NCBI RefSeq assembly: GCF_900116405.1
Contig: NZ_FPAQ01000007.1
Span: forward strand, 41,982 to 105,981
Direction: 5' to 3'
DNA from: Halomonas saccharevitans
GTDB taxonomy: Bacteria > Pseudomonadota > Gammaproteobacteria > Pseudomonadales > Halomonadaceae
Length of the DNA stretch: 64,000 bases
The position numbers and the translations under genes are program-made. How positions within the stretch are numbered: the first letter of the stretch is position 1; every line of letters begins with the position of its first letter. The notes beneath the pieces are model-generated. The model had not been told where the DNA came from and did not search any database. It saw only the letters and a program-made list of their open reading frames with translations. Positions 14,066 through 24,808 of this stretch are shown one piece after another.

Positions 14066-14284
14066 TCAGCGGGCGCGGTAGACGATGCGGCCCTTGGACA
14101 GGTCGTAGGGAGTCAGTTCGACCTTGACCTTGTCGCCGGTGAGGATGCGAATGTAGTGCTTGCGCATCTTGCCGGAGATATGGGCGGTCACCACGTGGCC
14201 GTTCTCGAGTTCGACGCGGAACGTAGTGTTGGGAAGGGTATCGACGACGACGCCTTCCATTTCGATATGGTCTTCACGTGCCAT
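14066..14284 (-). CDS. infA: Translation initiation factor IF-1
   Basis: A 72-residue OB-fold protein, [19 protein letters not shown] ... [13 protein letters not shown], essentially the canonical IF-1 sequence. It blocks the ribosomal A site during initiation. The start at 14284 gives the exact family length. It lies on the minus strand between clpA and bpt, as in Pseudomonas. Confidence 0.97.
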   Translation of the reverse strand: MAREDHIEMEGVVVDTLPNTTFRVELENGHVVTAHISGKMRKHYIRILTGDKVKVELTPYDLSKGRIVYRAR

Positions 14285-14419
14285 ATAGGCGGTTCCTCGC
14301 TGATGATGACAAAAAACGGGCGGCGCGGTGTCGCGGCAGGGCCACCCGTGCCGACAGGATAGCGCGATATTGTGCCGCATGCCGCTCGTCATGGCAAAGG
14401 AACCCTGGTTCGATTGCGC

Positions 14420-15160
14420 CTATTGCGTGGTGATCAGGCGCCGCCAGTGGCGACCGTCGAGCATCTCCAGCGGCTGGAAGCTCTGCTTGTAGGCCATCTT
14501 GCGACACTCGCGGATCCAGTAGCCGAGATAGACATGCGGCAGCCCCAGCTCGTGGGCGCGCAGGACCAGTGATAAGACGGCCAGGGTGCCCAGGGAGCGC
14601 CGCTCCAGTTCGGGCGCGGGATCGAAGAACGTGTAGATGGCCGAGAGGCCGTGCTCGAGCTGATCGAAGGCCGAAACGGCCACCAGTCGCCCGTCGAGGC
14701 GAAACTCCAGCAGTCGGGCATAGGGCTGGTCGAGGGTCAGGAAGGTGCGGTACTGCTCGTGGCTCGGCGGGTACATGTCGCCATCGGCATGGCGGGTCCT
14801 GACGTAGTGCGCATAGAGGGCATAGTGCTCGGGATCGAAGAGGGCGGGGCGCACGTGCAGGCTGAGGTCGGCGTTGCGGTTCATCAGCTTGCGCTGGGTA
14901 CGACTCGGTGAGAACGCCTCCACCGGGATGCGCACCGAGATGCAGGCGTTGCAGGTATCGCAGTGGGGTCGGTAGAGATGGCGGCCGCTGCGACGAAAGC
15001 CGAGTAGCGCCAGGGCGTCGTAAACGCCTCGGCTCGGCGCCTCCTGGGGGTCGAGGAATAGCGTGGTTGCCTCACGGCCCGCCAGGTAGCTGCAGGCGTG
15101 AGGTACGGTCAGAAAGAAACGCAGGTCCCTGACCGGCTGTCGGGGGGCGTTGCTGCTCAA
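14420..15160 (-). CDS. bpt: Aspartate/glutamate leucyltransferase (bacterial protein transferase)
   Basis: A 246-residue ATE1-related transferase that adds Leu from Leu-tRNA to proteins beginning with Asp or Glu, creating N-degrons for ClpS. Visible features are the cysteine cluster YRPHCDTCNACISVRIPV (residues about 63-80), RTRHADGDMYPPSHEQY, and the C-terminal LPHVYLGYWIRECRKMAYK. It lies just downstream of aat on the same strand (46 bp apart), and clpS/clpA are nearby, so the whole N-degron pathway is local. Confidence 0.94.
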   Translation of the reverse strand: MSSNAPRQPVRDLRFFLTVPHACSYLAGREATTLFLDPQEAPSRGVYDALALLGFRRSGRHLYRPHCDTCNACISVRIPVEAFSPSRTQRKLMNRNADLSLHVRPALFDPEHYALYAHYVRTRHADGDMYPPSHEQYRTFLTLDQPYARLLEFRLDGRLVAVSAFDQLEHGLSAIYTFFDPAPELERRSLGTLAVLSLVLRAHELGLPHVYLGYWIRECRKMAYKQSFQPLEMLDGRHWRRLITTQ

Positions 15161-15206
15161 AGCTGCCGTCTCCTCTGCGTCTTGCTCGCGCGAATCCCCG
15201 GCCCGG

Positions 15207-15941
15207 TCATCCTACGGTGCCGATCGTCTCGAAGGACCAATTGGGGGCCGGCGCGATCGCCTCCGCTTGCCGACGGTCATGCGCGGGTTCACCCAGCCAC
15301 TGATCAAGATAGTCGATGAACTCGCGGCGGGCGATGTCTCGTGCGCCCAGGCTCGCCAGGTGATCGGTGTGCATCTGGCAGTCGATCAGTCGACCGTCGC
15401 CGGCGGCCATGACTCGGGCCAGCTGTACCAGGGCGACCTTGGAGGCGTCGGGCTCTCGGGAGAACATCGACTCGCCGAAGAACACCGGCCCCAGCGCGAT
15501 GCCGTAGAGACCGCCGACCAGAGCATCGTCGCGCCATACCTCCACGGAGTGGGCCGCCCCGAGCGCGTGCAGCTGCCCGTAGGCCGTGCGCATCTCGTCG
15601 GTGATCCAGGTGCCCGGCTGGTCGTCACGCGGGGCCGCGCAGGCCACCATCACCGCCTCGAAGGCGCGGTCGGCGGTTATCGTGAATCCGGCGTTGCGCA
15701 GCCGCTTGGCGAGGCTTCGCCGCACGCGGATCTCGCCAGGCACCAGCACCATGCGCGGGTCCGGGCTCCACCAGAGGATCGGTTGATCATCGCCGAACCA
15801 GGGGAAGATACCGTGGCGATAGGCGGCCAGCAGCCAGGCCGGGGTCAGGGCGCCGCCCGCGGCCAGCAGGCCGTCGGGATCGCGCAGCGCTGACTCGACG
15901 GGAGGGAACTGTACGGCGTGCGCGGGTAGCCAGGGCAGCAT
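15207..15941 (-). CDS. aat: Leucyl/phenylalanyl-tRNA--protein transferase
   Basis: A 244-residue transferase that adds Leu or Phe to N-terminal Lys or Arg. Family blocks are present: [42 protein letters not shown], and [22 protein letters not shown], followed by [20 protein letters not shown]. It sits immediately upstream of bpt, probably as one transcript, and is divergent from ftsK. Confidence 0.96.
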   Translation of the reverse strand: MLPWLPAHAVQFPPVESALRDPDGLLAAGGALTPAWLLAAYRHGIFPWFGDDQPILWWSPDPRMVLVPGEIRVRRSLAKRLRNAGFTITADRAFEAVMVACAAPRDDQPGTWITDEMRTAYGQLHALGAAHSVEVWRDDALVGGLYGIALGPVFFGESMFSREPDASKVALVQLARVMAAGDGRLIDCQMHTDHLASLGARDIARREFIDYLDQWLGEPAHDRRQAEAIAPAPNWSFETIGTVG

Positions 15942-16094
15942 GGGGCCTCTTCCTCATTGACGGCTCGTTCAGTCTGCCGCGCCGCGGAGCAGGTCTCAAG
16001 GCATGCCGGCCCCTGTGATGGTGAGCGCTTGCTCGGTATGATTGATGCCCATGACATCCGCAATACGCCATGTGGGCGCAAGGGAGGTGGCCGC

Positions 16095-19000
16095 TTGAGT
16101 GTCAAGAAAAGGTCCTCGTCGCGTCGTGAGGCGGCGGCGAATGCCAGGGAGAAGGCCAGGCGCGTCGGCCTGCGGCTGCAGGGGGCGACTCGCGAGGGCG
16201 TGGTGATCATCCTGCTGGCCGCCTGCGTGTTCCTGTTGCTGGCGCTCTACAGCTTCCGCAGGGGCGACCCCGGCTGGTCGAGCAGCGGCCCGGAGACCGA
16301 GGTCGCCAACTGGATGGGCGCCTTCGGCGCCTGGCTCGCCGATGTGCTCTACTCGCTGTTCGGTGTCAGCGCCTTATGGTGGCCGGGCATGCTGGGGTTC
16401 GCCGCCTGGTGGCTGATCCGTTCGCGTCAGGTGCGCTTCGAGTGGGATCCCACCGCCCTGGCGGTGCGCTGCGGTGGGTTGGTGCTGCTGTTGCTGGGCA
16501 CCACCACCCTGGGGGCGCTGCACTTCTACCGCCCCGATGGCCCCTTGCCCTACTCGACGGGCGGCATCCTCGGGGAGGGCCTGGTCGGTGCGCTGCTGCC
16601 CCTGGTGGGCGCGGGCGGCACCGGCCTGCTCTCCGTGGCGGCCATGCTCTGTGGTTTTCCCCTGTTCACCGGTCTCTCCTGGTTGACGGTGATGGACGAG
16701 CTGGGCCGTCGCGGCCTGCTGGGGTGGCGCTGGGTGGTCGACCGGTTCGGGCTGTCGCGGGAGCGCCGCGCCGAGCGGCGTGACCTCGACCAGCAGACCC
16801 GCGAGACAAGGGATGCCGAGGCGCCGTCCGCAAGCCCCGAAGAGACCGACGAGCGGCCTCCCTGGTGGCGGCGGCTGGGCCGCCGCCGCGATGACGCGCC
16901 GACGCTGGCGACCGATCCCGGCTTCGGCGACGACGGTGAGACCGATATCCCCTGGGAGGTGCCCGAGCGCACGCCGTCGGCCAAGCGCCCCGAGGCCGCC
17001 TACTCGGCGCGCATGGCGCAGGAGCCGCGGGTCGATATTACGCCCCTCGAGGCGCCACGCCCCGAGACGTCTCGCCGCGACTCGCCGCCCGCACGTGCCT
17101 CCGCCGAGGTCGATGCGCCCGAGCGTTCCCGTGCGCCGCGAGTCGAGCTCACTGCCGAGGCGATGCGTTCGTCCGCCGAGCCCCGGGAGCCCGATGAGCG
17201 CCCCGATACAGGTGGCCATGACGCCGAGGCGCCGGGCGCGCGGCGCCGGCCGGAGACGATTCCCGAGCCGGTGCTGCCCGACGATGACGAGGTGACGCCG
17301 GCCTGGCAGGGGCCGGCCCTGCGGGCGTGCCGCGACGACGAGCGTCTGGACGGCGTACTCGATACGTCCGTCGACGCCCATGACGCCTCTCGAAGCGATA
17401 CCCGGCACGACGCCGAAGACGTCGACGAGCCGCCCGTGGCGCGCGCCTCCTCCGGGGCTTCGCCGCACTCGCCCGCGCGCGATTCCCGTCGACAGGAGCC
17501 ACGTCTCGCCGATTGGCAGAGTGGTGACGCCGAGTTCGACGAGGAGGCCTCGGAGCCGTTCCTCACCTCTCATACGGTTCGTGAAGCCCCCGAGGCGATT
17601 CGGGAAGCCCCCGAGGCGACACGCGACGCCTCTCGAGCGGATCGCGAGGAGCCGCGCGATGCCGCCGAGACGCCGCCCCGGCGCGATCCCGGCGTGGCGC
17701 CCCCCGAGCCCGCCGAGCAGGAGGACGAGCCAAGGGTGGACGACGCCGCGCCTGCCCGGGAAGACGATGCGCCCCGGGTAGCGAGCGCCGAGCAGGCGCG
17801 CGAGGCCGCCGACGAGCTCGAGGGCCCGGCGCTGTGGACCGTGGAGCACCTGCAGAACCAGCGGCCGATGTTTGACGATCTGCAGGAGCCCGATGGCGAG
17901 CTGCCGAACCTGCGCCTGCTGACGCCGCCGGAGCCCCAGCAGCGCAACTACTCCAAGCAGCAGCTCGCCGAGATGGCCGAGCTGCTCGAGACGCGGCTGC
18001 GCGAATACGGCGTCCGCGCCGAGGTGGTCGACACCTGGCCGGGGCCGGTGATCACGCGTTTCGAGATCAAGCCGGCGGCGGGCGTGAAGGTTTCCAAGAT
18101 CAGCAACCTGGCCAAAGACCTGGCGCGCTCCCTGATGGTCAAGAGCGTACGGGTGGTCGAGGTGATTCCTGGCCGGCCCACCGTGGGCATCGAGATCCCC
18201 AATCCGCACCGGGCGATGATCCGCCTGCGCGAGGTCATCGATTCCGACAGTTACCAGCATGAGGCCTCGGCGCTGACCCTGGCGCTGGGTCAGGACATCG
18301 GCGGTGGCCCGGTGGTGGCTAACCTTGGCAAGATGCCCCATCTGCTGGTCGCCGGCACCACCGGCTCGGGCAAGTCGGTGGGCGTCAACGCCATGCTGAT
18401 CTCGATGTTGCTCAAGGCGACGCCCGACGAGGTGCGCATGATCATGGTCGACCCCAAGATGCTGGAGCTGTCGGTCTACGACGGCATCCCTCATCTATTG
18501 GCGCCGGTGGTCACCGACATGAAGGAGGCGGCCAACGCCCTGCGCTGGTGCGTCGCCGAGATGGAGCGGCGCTACAAGCTGATGGCCGCCATGGGCGTGC
18601 GCAACATCGCCGGCTTCAACGCCAAGCTCGACGAGGCCGAGCGGGCCGGCGCCCAGGTGGCCGACCCGCTGTGGGAACCGCAGCCCTGGGAGATGCACCA
18701 GGCCCCGCCGGTGCTCGAGAAGCTGCCCTACATCGTGGTGGTGATCGACGAGTTTGCCGACATGTTCATGATCGTCGGCAAGAAGGTCGAGGAGCTGATC
18801 GCGCGCCTGGCGCAGAAGGCCCGTGCCGCCGGCATCCACCTGATTCTCGCCACCCAGCGCCCCTCGGTGGACGTGGTGACCGGCCTGATCAAGGCCAACA
18901 TCCCCACCCGCATGGCCTTCCAGGTCTCCTCGCGGGTCGATTCGCGCACCATCCTCGATCAGGGCGGTGCCGAGAACCTGCTGGGCCACGGCGACATGCT

Positions 19001-19400
19001 CTACCTGCCCGCAGGCTCCGGCATGCCGACCCGCGTGCACGGCGCCTTTGTCGATGACGACGAGGTACATCGGGTGGTCGAGGACTGGAAGCGCCGCGGC
19101 GAGCCGGAGTACATCGACGAGATCCTCTCCGGCGGCGTCTCCGCCGAGGCCCTGGCCGGGCTCGAGGCCGAGGGGAGCGGCGGCGACGGCGATGCCGAGC
19201 AGGACGCGCTCTACGACGAGGCGGTGCAGTTCGTGACGGAGTCGCGGCGAGCCTCCATTTCGGCCGTTCAGCGGCGTTTCAAGATCGGCTACAACCGGGC
19301 GGCGCGCCTGGTCGAGTCGATGGAGATGGCCGGCGTGGTCTCCACCATGGGCACCAACGGCGCCCGCGAGGTGCTGGCGCCGCCCCCGGTGGGCGACTGA
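16095..19400 (+). CDS. ftsK: DNA translocase FtsK with an unusually long linker
   Basis: An inner-membrane, septal DNA pump that resolves chromosomes during division. N-terminal membrane segments span residues about 30-200. A very long charged linker rich in D, E, R, A and P runs from about 230 to 600, with short echoes such as [14 protein letters not shown]. The motor follows, with Walker [15 protein letters not shown] near residue 751 and Walker [14 protein letters not shown]-terminal winged-helix gamma domain is at about 1030-1095. I favour the TTG at 16095, which follows GGGAGGTGG; the frame is open back to 15957. Length 1101 residues versus about 800 in Pseudomonas. Confidence 0.93.
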   Translation: MSVKKRSSSRREAAANAREKARRVGLRLQGATREGVVIILLAACVFLLLALYSFRRGDPGWSSSGPETEVANWMGAFGAWLADVLYSLFGVSALWWPGMLGFAAWWLIRSRQVRFEWDPTALAVRCGGLVLLLLGTTTLGALHFYRPDGPLPYSTGGILGEGLVGALLPLVGAGGTGLLSVAAMLCGFPLFTGLSWLTVMDELGRRGLLGWRWVVDRFGLSRERRAERRDLDQQTRETRDAEAPSASPEETDERPPWWRRLGRRRDDAPTLATDPGFGDDGETDIPWEVPERTPSAKRPEAAYSARMAQEPRVDITPLEAPRPETSRRDSPPARASAEVDAPERSRAPRVELTAEAMRSSAEPREPDERPDTGGHDAEAPGARRRPETIPEPVLPDDDEVTPAWQGPALRACRDDERLDGVLDTSVDAHDASRSDTRHDAEDVDEPPVARASSGASPHSPARDSRRQEPRLADWQSGDAEFDEEASEPFLTSHTVREAPEAIREAPEATRDASRADREEPRDAAETPPRRDPGVAPPEPAEQEDEPRVDDAAPAREDDAPRVASAEQAREAADELEGPALWTVEHLQNQRPMFDDLQEPDGELPNLRLLTPPEPQQRNYSKQQLAEMAELLETRLREYGVRAEVVDTWPGPVITRFEIKPAAGVKVSKISNLAKDLARSLMVKSVRVVEVIPGRPTVGIEIPNPHRAMIRLREVIDSDSYQHEASALTLALGQDIGGGPVVANLGKMPHLLVAGTTGSGKSVGVNAMLISMLLKATPDEVRMIMVDPKMLELSVYDGIPHLLAPVVTDMKEAANALRWCVAEMERRYKLMAAMGVRNIAGFNAKLDEAERAGAQVADPLWEPQPWEMHQAPPVLEKLPYIVVVIDEFADMFMIVGKKVEELIARLAQKARAAGIHLILATQRPSVDVVTGLIKANIPTRMAFQVSSRVDSRTILDQGGAENLLGHGDMLYLPAGSGMPTRVHGAFVDDDEVHRVVEDWKRRGEPEYIDEILSGGVSAEALAGLEAEGSGGDGDAEQDALYDEAVQFVTESRRASISAVQRRFKIGYNRAARLVESMEMAGVVSTMGTNGAREVLAPPPVGD

Positions 19401-19515
19401 TGCACCGCAATCATGCAGCAACGATGAAAGCCTGCGACGGGCGTGCAACCCGTCGGGGCTTGTCCGGTCCGAGTGTCAGGATGCCATGATGGACCCGTCC
19501 AGGGAGACAGAGACG

Positions 19516-20145
19516 ATGAGCATGAAGAAGACCCTCGCCGCGCTGACCGTGACGCTTTGCGTGCCGATATCGGCCCTGGCCAGTGACGGCGCCGATCGTC
19601 TGGCGGCGATCCTCGAGCCGCTTGAGACCTATGCGGCCGACTTCGAGCAGCAGATCCTCGATGGCAGCGGCCAGCGCCTGCAGGAGGCGCGCGGTCGCAT
19701 GTGGCTGTCGCGTCCCGGCAAGTTCCGCTGGGAGGTGGAGGCGCCCTATGAACAGCTGGTGGTCTCCGGTGGTGAGGAGGTGATCCTCTATGACCCCGAC
19801 CTCGAGCAGGCCACGGTGCAGCCGCTCGATCAGCGCGTGACCCATACCCCGGCCCTGCTGCTCTCCGGCAGCGCCGACGAGCTGACCGACAGCTACGAGG
19901 TTACCCGTCAGCAGCAGGGGGCCAGCGAGACCTTTATCCTGGCGCCGAAGGATCCCGACACCCTGTTCGAGGAGCTGAAGATGACCTTCCGCGGCGAGGC
20001 GCTGGACATGCTGCAGATGACCGACAGCACCGGTCAGCGCACCGCCATCGGCTTCGATAACGTGCGCATGAACGAGGGGGTGGACGAAAGCCGCTTCGCT
20101 TTCGATATCCCCGCGGGCACCGATGTGATCCGCTCGACGCAGTAA
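19516..20145 (+). CDS. lolA: Outer-membrane lipoprotein carrier protein LolA
   Basis: A 209-residue periplasmic chaperone carrying lipoproteins from LolCDE to LolB. It has an N-terminal signal peptide (MSMKKTLAALTVTLCVPISA with likely cleavage after ALA). The LolA blocks YAADFEQQILDGSGQRLQEA, GRMWLSRPGKFRWEVEAPYEQ and FEELKMTF follow. The start at 19516 places AGGGAGA nine bases upstream and begins the signal peptide. It follows ftsK as in Pseudomonas. Confidence 0.95.
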   Translation: MSMKKTLAALTVTLCVPISALASDGADRLAAILEPLETYAADFEQQILDGSGQRLQEARGRMWLSRPGKFRWEVEAPYEQLVVSGGEEVILYDPDLEQATVQPLDQRVTHTPALLLSGSADELTDSYEVTRQQQGASETFILAPKDPDTLFEELKMTFRGEALDMLQMTDSTGQRTAIGFDNVRMNEGVDESRFAFDIPAGTDVIRSTQ

Positions 20146-20168
20146 CGCGCAAGCCCGATAGCGCTACC

Positions 20169-20207
20169 GAAGACCCCCGCCGGCACTCACCTCCGGCGGG
20201 GGTCTTC
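20169..20207. terminator. Bidirectional terminator between lolA and rarA
   Basis: A perfect 15-bp stem, GAAGACCCCCGCCGG / CCGGCGGGGGTCTTC, with a nine-base loop. It lies between the convergent genes lolA and rarA. Confidence 0.9.
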
Positions 20208-20236
20208 ATTTGCGCGGCGCCCGATCGCCGCCGGCG

Positions 20237-21577
20237 TTACCCGCCGGCGTCGTCCGCCTCGGCGTCCCGCTGCGCCCGCCAGGCCATGATCTGGGCGTAG
20301 CGCTTCTCCTGGCCGTGGCTGGTGGGGTGATAGAGCGGGCGGTGGGGCACCTCGTCGGGCCAGCAGTCGTGGGCGCTGCCGGCCGGATAGCCGTCGGGCT
20401 CGCTGTGCGCGTAGCGATAACCCTCGCCGTGGCCCAGCGACTCCATCAGCTTGGTCGGGGCGTTGCGCAGGTAGGTGGGTACCTCGAGCCGCGGCTGCGA
20501 GGCCGCCAGATCCTTGGCCTGCTTCCAGGCGCGATCGATGGCGTTGCTCTTCGGGGCCACCGCCAGATGGATGGCGGCGTGGGCAATGGCGCGCTGGCCC
20601 TCGTAGTCGCCCAGGCGCAGGTAGGCATCCCAGGCCGACATGACCAGCGGCAGGGCGCGCGGGTCGGCGTTGCCGACGTCCTCCGAGGCGATGGCCGTCA
20701 GGCGACGGATCACGTCCAGCGGGTCGCCGCCACCCTGCATGAAGCGGGCGATGTAGAGCAGGGCGGCGTCGGGGCGCGAGGAGCGGATCGACTTGTGGAT
20801 CGCCGAGAGCAGGTCATAGTAGTGATCGCCCTGCTTGTCGAAGGCGCTGGCGGTGTGGCCGATCACGTCCTCCAGCGCCTCGCGGGGCAAGCGCTCGCCG
20901 CTCCCCTCGGCCAGCGTGAAGTCGCAGGCGGTCTCCAGCAGGCCCAGCGCCCGTCGGGCATCGCCGGCGGCGGCGCGGGCCAGTATCGCCAGCACCTCAT
21001 CGTTCACCTGGATCCGTCGGGCGCCCAGGCCGCGCGTCTCATCATTCAGCGCTCGCTGCATGACCTCCACGAGCTCGGCCTCGGTGAGCGACTTGAGGAC
21101 GTGGACCCGGGCCCGCGAGAGCAGCGCCGAGTTGACCTCGAAAGAGGGATTCTCGGTGGTGGCACCGATCAGCGTCAGCAGCCCCGATTCCACATGGGGC
21201 AGCAGGGCGTCCTGCTGGCTCTTGTTGAGACGGTGGATCTCGTCGAGAAACAGCAGGGTGGGGCGCTCCCGGGCCTGGAAGTCGCGGGCGCGATCGACCG
21301 CGGCGCGAATCTCCTTGACCCCGGCCATCACCGCCGAGAGGTGCTCCAGGTGAGCACCGGAGACCTCGGCGAGGATCTCGGCCAGGGTGGTCTTGCCGGT
21401 GCCGGGAGGCCCCCAGAGGATCATCGAGCGCACCACCCCGCTCTCGGCCATGCGCGCCAATGGCTTGCCAGGACCCACCAGCGCCTGCTGGCCCACGTAG
21501 TCCTCGAGGCGGCGCGGACGCATGCGAAAGGCCAGGGGGGCCGCATCGTCCGGGGCGTGGCGCTGGAAGAGATCCAT
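20237..21577 (-). CDS. rarA: Replication-associated recombination protein A (MgsA/RarA)
   Basis: A 446-residue AAA+ clamp-loader-like ATPase acting at stalled replication forks. Walker A is LWGPPGTGKTTL (residues about 54-65), the sensor and Walker B block is LLFLDEIHRLNKSQQDALLP, and LIGATTENPSFEVNSALLSR is typical of RarA. The C-terminal oligomerisation domain contains SAIHKSIRSSRPDAALYYIARF-like sequence. The start at 21577 (MDLFQRHAP) follows an AAGGAG-type site. Here it converges on lolA, whereas in Pseudomonas it is co-directional. Confidence 0.95.
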   Translation of the reverse strand: MDLFQRHAPDDAAPLAFRMRPRRLEDYVGQQALVGPGKPLARMAESGVVRSMILWGPPGTGKTTLAEILAEVSGAHLEHLSAVMAGVKEIRAAVDRARDFQARERPTLLFLDEIHRLNKSQQDALLPHVESGLLTLIGATTENPSFEVNSALLSRARVHVLKSLTEAELVEVMQRALNDETRGLGARRIQVNDEVLAILARAAAGDARRALGLLETACDFTLAEGSGERLPREALEDVIGHTASAFDKQGDHYYDLLSAIHKSIRSSRPDAALLYIARFMQGGGDPLDVIRRLTAIASEDVGNADPRALPLVMSAWDAYLRLGDYEGQRAIAHAAIHLAVAPKSNAIDRAWKQAKDLAASQPRLEVPTYLRNAPTKLMESLGHGEGYRYAHSEPDGYPAGSAHDCWPDEVPHRPLYHPTSHGQEKRYAQIMAWRAQRDAEADDAGG

Positions 21578-21827
21578 GTCTGACTCCTTGGCGCATGGCT
21601 GATAGAGTGGATGTGTCATCGCAGGCAATACGACCCTGGATGAGAGGCAAGATTCGCCCCGGGGGACTAGCCTGAGGCAGGTCGTTTTATTGGTGCACGT
21701 TACGCCCGGTGAACCTGACGTGCCGGGGCGAATCCAACGCTGAAGAACATCCTAGGCATCATTGTCAGCACCATCGCTCTCTGATCCACCGCTCGTATCC
21801 CATATCGCCATGGAGGAGACCGCCGAC

Positions 21828-22379
21828 ATGCCCAAGCTGAACCAGTTGCGTCAGGATCATGCCAACATGGCGCGCATGTTGCACGTTCTGCAGCTCAAGC
21901 AGAAGACCCTGGCCCAGGGCGCGCGCCCCAACTTCCAGCTGGTCAGAGAGGTCGTGGACTACATCCTCGATTACCAGGAGGGTTTTACCCGGCCCCTCGA
22001 GAAGGTCTGCAGCGAGCGGCTCAAGGAGCTGGATCCGTCGAGTGCCGAGGTCACCGAGCAGCTCGCCAAGGATTATCGCTCGTTGAAGGCCCGGCTGAAC
22101 CGCCTCTCCAACGATCTCGACATGATTCTCATGGATTCGGTCGTGCCCATGGACAAGTTCGCCGAGGACCTCAAGTCTTACCTGGAGAGCCACCGCGCTT
22201 ATCTCAGGGAAGAGCGTGAACAGCTCTTCCCGCTGATCCGCGAGAACTTCAACGACGAGGACTTCAAGGCCCTGGCAGAGGCCCTGCCGGAAGGCGCCCA
22301 GGACCATGTCGCGCGCCTGGAAGAGGCCTATCCCGAGCTCTATCACGAGCTGCGCGACGCCCCCGTCCCTCAGACCTGA
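21828..22379 (+). CDS. Hemerythrin-like helical protein
   Basis: A 183-residue all-helical protein. It resembles hemerythrin HHE proteins in the N-terminal LRQDHANMARMLHVLQ and in the later YLESHRAYLREEREQLFPLI. The middle ligand pair of true hemerythrins (HHxxE) is replaced by FTRPLEKVCSERL, so a di-iron centre is doubtful. The start at 21828 follows GGAGGAGACC. The role is unknown; oxygen or redox sensing is only a guess from the family. Confidence 0.65.
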   Translation: MPKLNQLRQDHANMARMLHVLQLKQKTLAQGARPNFQLVREVVDYILDYQEGFTRPLEKVCSERLKELDPSSAEVTEQLAKDYRSLKARLNRLSNDLDMILMDSVVPMDKFAEDLKSYLESHRAYLREEREQLFPLIRENFNDEDFKALAEALPEGAQDHVARLEEAYPELYHELRDAPVPQT

Positions 22380-22629
22380 GTCCGACCATTCACGCGGGGC
22401 CTCCATGGACGGAGCCCCGTCATCGTGCGTCCACCCGGCTACGAACGAAAGCGTTTGGGCGCTCGTGAATCACGCCAGGGAGCCTCGCCCCTTCGGCTCG
22501 GCCGCGACTCTGGGGTAGAATGCCCGGCATCGCCCGCGGTCACTCCCCGATCATGCCCCCTTGTCTCGCGCACGTCCCATCGCTGTTCCTCCCGTCGCCG
22601 ACGTCCCCCCTGGCAGGGACGCTCGGTCG

Positions 22630-23421
22630 ATGGTAGCTCCGATCCTGGTCTTCGATTCCGGCGTGGGCGGCCTGTCGGTGGTGCAGGCGCTGCGCCACCG
22701 GCTGCCCGGCGTCGCCCTGGCCTACGCCTGTGATAATGCCATGCTGCCCTACGGGCGACGCGAGGATGCCTGGCTGGTGCAGCGGATTCGGTCCGTCTGC
22801 CAGGCGGCGGTGGCGGCCAGCGGCTGTCGGGCGCTGGTGGTGGCCTGCAACACGGCCAGTACCCTGGCGCTGGATGCGCTGCGCGAGTGCCTGACCATTC
22901 CCGTGATCGGGACCGTGCCGGCCATCAAGCCGGCCGCCTCGGTGAGCCGGACACGCCACATCGGCCTGCTGGCGACCACCGCCACCGTGTCACGCCCCTA
23001 TACCCTGCGGCTGATCCAGGATTTCGCGGCCGACTGCCGCGTCACCCGGCTCGCGGCCGATGCCCTGGTGGGCGAGGCGGAGCGCCTGGTGGTCGGGGAA
23101 GTCCCGGACCGCGTGGCGATCGGGCGAGCCCTCGCGCCGCTTTGGGAGGCGTCGGCCGCCGAAGTGCCGCCCCTGGACACCGTGGTGCTGGGCTGCACCC
23201 ACTTCCCGCTGCTGCGCCGCTGGCTTGCCGAGGCAGCCCCCCGTGAGGTGGCCTGGGTCGACTCCGGGGAGGCTATCGCGCGCCGCGTGGCCCAGGTGGT
23301 GACGGCCCCCGATCGCTGCCAGGCCGCCGGACCGAGCTACGCCACGGCCCTCGACGAGCGCCTGGGCAAGGGGCTTGCCGCCTTCGGCTTCGCCCCGCCA
23401 AGGTGGCTGCAGCCGGGCTGA
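22630..23421 (+). CDS. murI: Glutamate racemase
   Basis: A 263-residue cofactor-independent racemase supplying D-glutamate for peptidoglycan. The two catalytic cysteines are in VVACNTASTLAL and LGCTHFPLLRRW, and the N-terminal VFDSGVGGLSV is characteristic. The ATG at 22630 gives the family N-terminus; a TTG at 22561 is in frame but would add 23 proline-rich residues. It lies upstream of trmA, as in several gammaproteobacteria. Confidence 0.94.
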   Translation: MVAPILVFDSGVGGLSVVQALRHRLPGVALAYACDNAMLPYGRREDAWLVQRIRSVCQAAVAASGCRALVVACNTASTLALDALRECLTIPVIGTVPAIKPAASVSRTRHIGLLATTATVSRPYTLRLIQDFAADCRVTRLAADALVGEAERLVVGEVPDRVAIGRALAPLWEASAAEVPPLDTVVLGCTHFPLLRRWLAEAAPREVAWVDSGEAIARRVAQVVTAPDRCQAAGPSYATALDERLGKGLAAFGFAPPRWLQPG

Positions 23422-23497
23422 ATCACCCGCGTTCGCTGTAGGCTCACCGCCCCCTATTCATCACTTATCATCACTGACCCTTACTACAGGAGCCGCC

Positions 23498-24619
23498 GTG
23501 GCCATTCCCGTCGTCGACCCCGCCCGCTATGACCAGCAGCTCGAGGCCAAGCGCGAGCGCATCATCCGCGACTTCGCACGCTTCGCACCGCCCTCGCTGG
23601 AAGTTTTCCCCTCTCCGCCGAGCCACTATCGCCAGCGCTGCGAATTTCGCCTCTGGCACGAGGGAGACGATCTCTTCTACGCGATGTTTGAAATGCAAGG
23701 GTCCGAGGTGGATCCCGAGGACCCGAAGAAGAAGACGGTCGTGCGCCTCGATGACTATCCGGTGGCCAGCCGGCAGATCAACGACCTCATGCCGCGCCTG
23801 CTCGACGCGATCCGCGACAACGACCTGCTGCGCCGCCGCCTGTTTCAGGTCGAGTTCCTCACCACTCTCACCGGCGAGGCGCTGGTGACGCTGATCTACC
23901 ATCGCCGTCTCGATGAGGCCTGGGAGGCCGAGGCCCGTGCACTGCAGGAGGCGCTCGGCATCATGATCATCGGCCGCGCCCGCAAGCAGCGCCTAGTGCT
24001 GGAACGCGACCACGTCTGGGAGCGCCTGACGGTGGACGACGAGTCGCTGGTCTACCAGCAGGTGGAGAACAGCTTCACCCAGCCTAACGCCGAGATCTGC
24101 CGCTCGATGCTCTCCTGGGCGCGGGACGTCACCCAGGGCAGCCAGGACGGCGACCTGGTGGAGCTCTACTGCGGCAACGGCAACTTCACCGTGGCGCTCG
24201 CCGGCAACTTCCGGCGGGTGCTGGCCACCGAGATCTCGCGCACCTCGGTGGCCAGTGCACGGATTAACCTCGAGGCCAACGGCATCGACAACGCCGAGGT
24301 GGGGCGCATGTCCGCCGAGGAGTTCTCCCAGGCCCTGAAAGGCGAGAAGGGCGGTCGCCGGGTCAGCGAGATGGCCCTCGACGACTACGCCTTCTCCACC
24401 GTGCTGGTGGACCCGCCGCGGGCCGGCCTCGATGACGAGAGCTGTCAACAGCTCAGCGACTATGACCGTATCGTCTATATTTCATGCAACCCCGAGACCC
24501 TGGCCGAGAATCTCGAGACGCTGACTCGCACCCACGAGATTCGGCGCTTCGCGCTCTTCGACCAGTTTCCCTGGACCCACCATTGCGAATGCGGGGTCCT
24601 GCTGGTGCGTCGCGACTGA
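23498..24619 (+). CDS. trmA: tRNA (uracil-5-)-methyltransferase TrmA
   Basis: A 373-residue SAM-dependent enzyme making m5U54 (T54) in tRNA. The SAM site is DLVELYCGNGNFTVALA. The catalytic cysteine is in VYISCNPETLAENL, and VLVDPPRAGLDD and the C-terminal FDQFPWTHHCECGVLL are diagnostic. I chose the GTG at 23498, six bases after CAGGAG; it gives the expected N-terminus and length (E. coli TrmA has 366 residues). Confidence 0.95.
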   Translation: MAIPVVDPARYDQQLEAKRERIIRDFARFAPPSLEVFPSPPSHYRQRCEFRLWHEGDDLFYAMFEMQGSEVDPEDPKKKTVVRLDDYPVASRQINDLMPRLLDAIRDNDLLRRRLFQVEFLTTLTGEALVTLIYHRRLDEAWEAEARALQEALGIMIIGRARKQRLVLERDHVWERLTVDDESLVYQQVENSFTQPNAEICRSMLSWARDVTQGSQDGDLVELYCGNGNFTVALAGNFRRVLATEISRTSVASARINLEANGIDNAEVGRMSAEEFSQALKGEKGGRRVSEMALDDYAFSTVLVDPPRAGLDDESCQQLSDYDRIVYISCNPETLAENLETLTRTHEIRRFALFDQFPWTHHCECGVLLVRRD

Positions 24620-24808
24620 TTCGACCTTGGTCGAAGCGGTGGGCGCGTTGTCAAGCCACGATGCGTAACCGACATGCTCCATGAGTGAAGAGGCATGTGG
24701 TTGGGGGCGGCTCGGGAAGTGACGTAAGCTGGACGGCGATGCGGCCAGGAGGCCGCCCGTCAAGTTCTTCCGGCCGCTTCCGGCGGCCGCTGGCAGCCGA
24801 GGTGATGG

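Noticed and set aside
21828..22379. A true di-iron hemerythrin
   Set aside because: The expected middle His/Glu ligand cluster is not visible, so only a hemerythrin-like fold is claimed.
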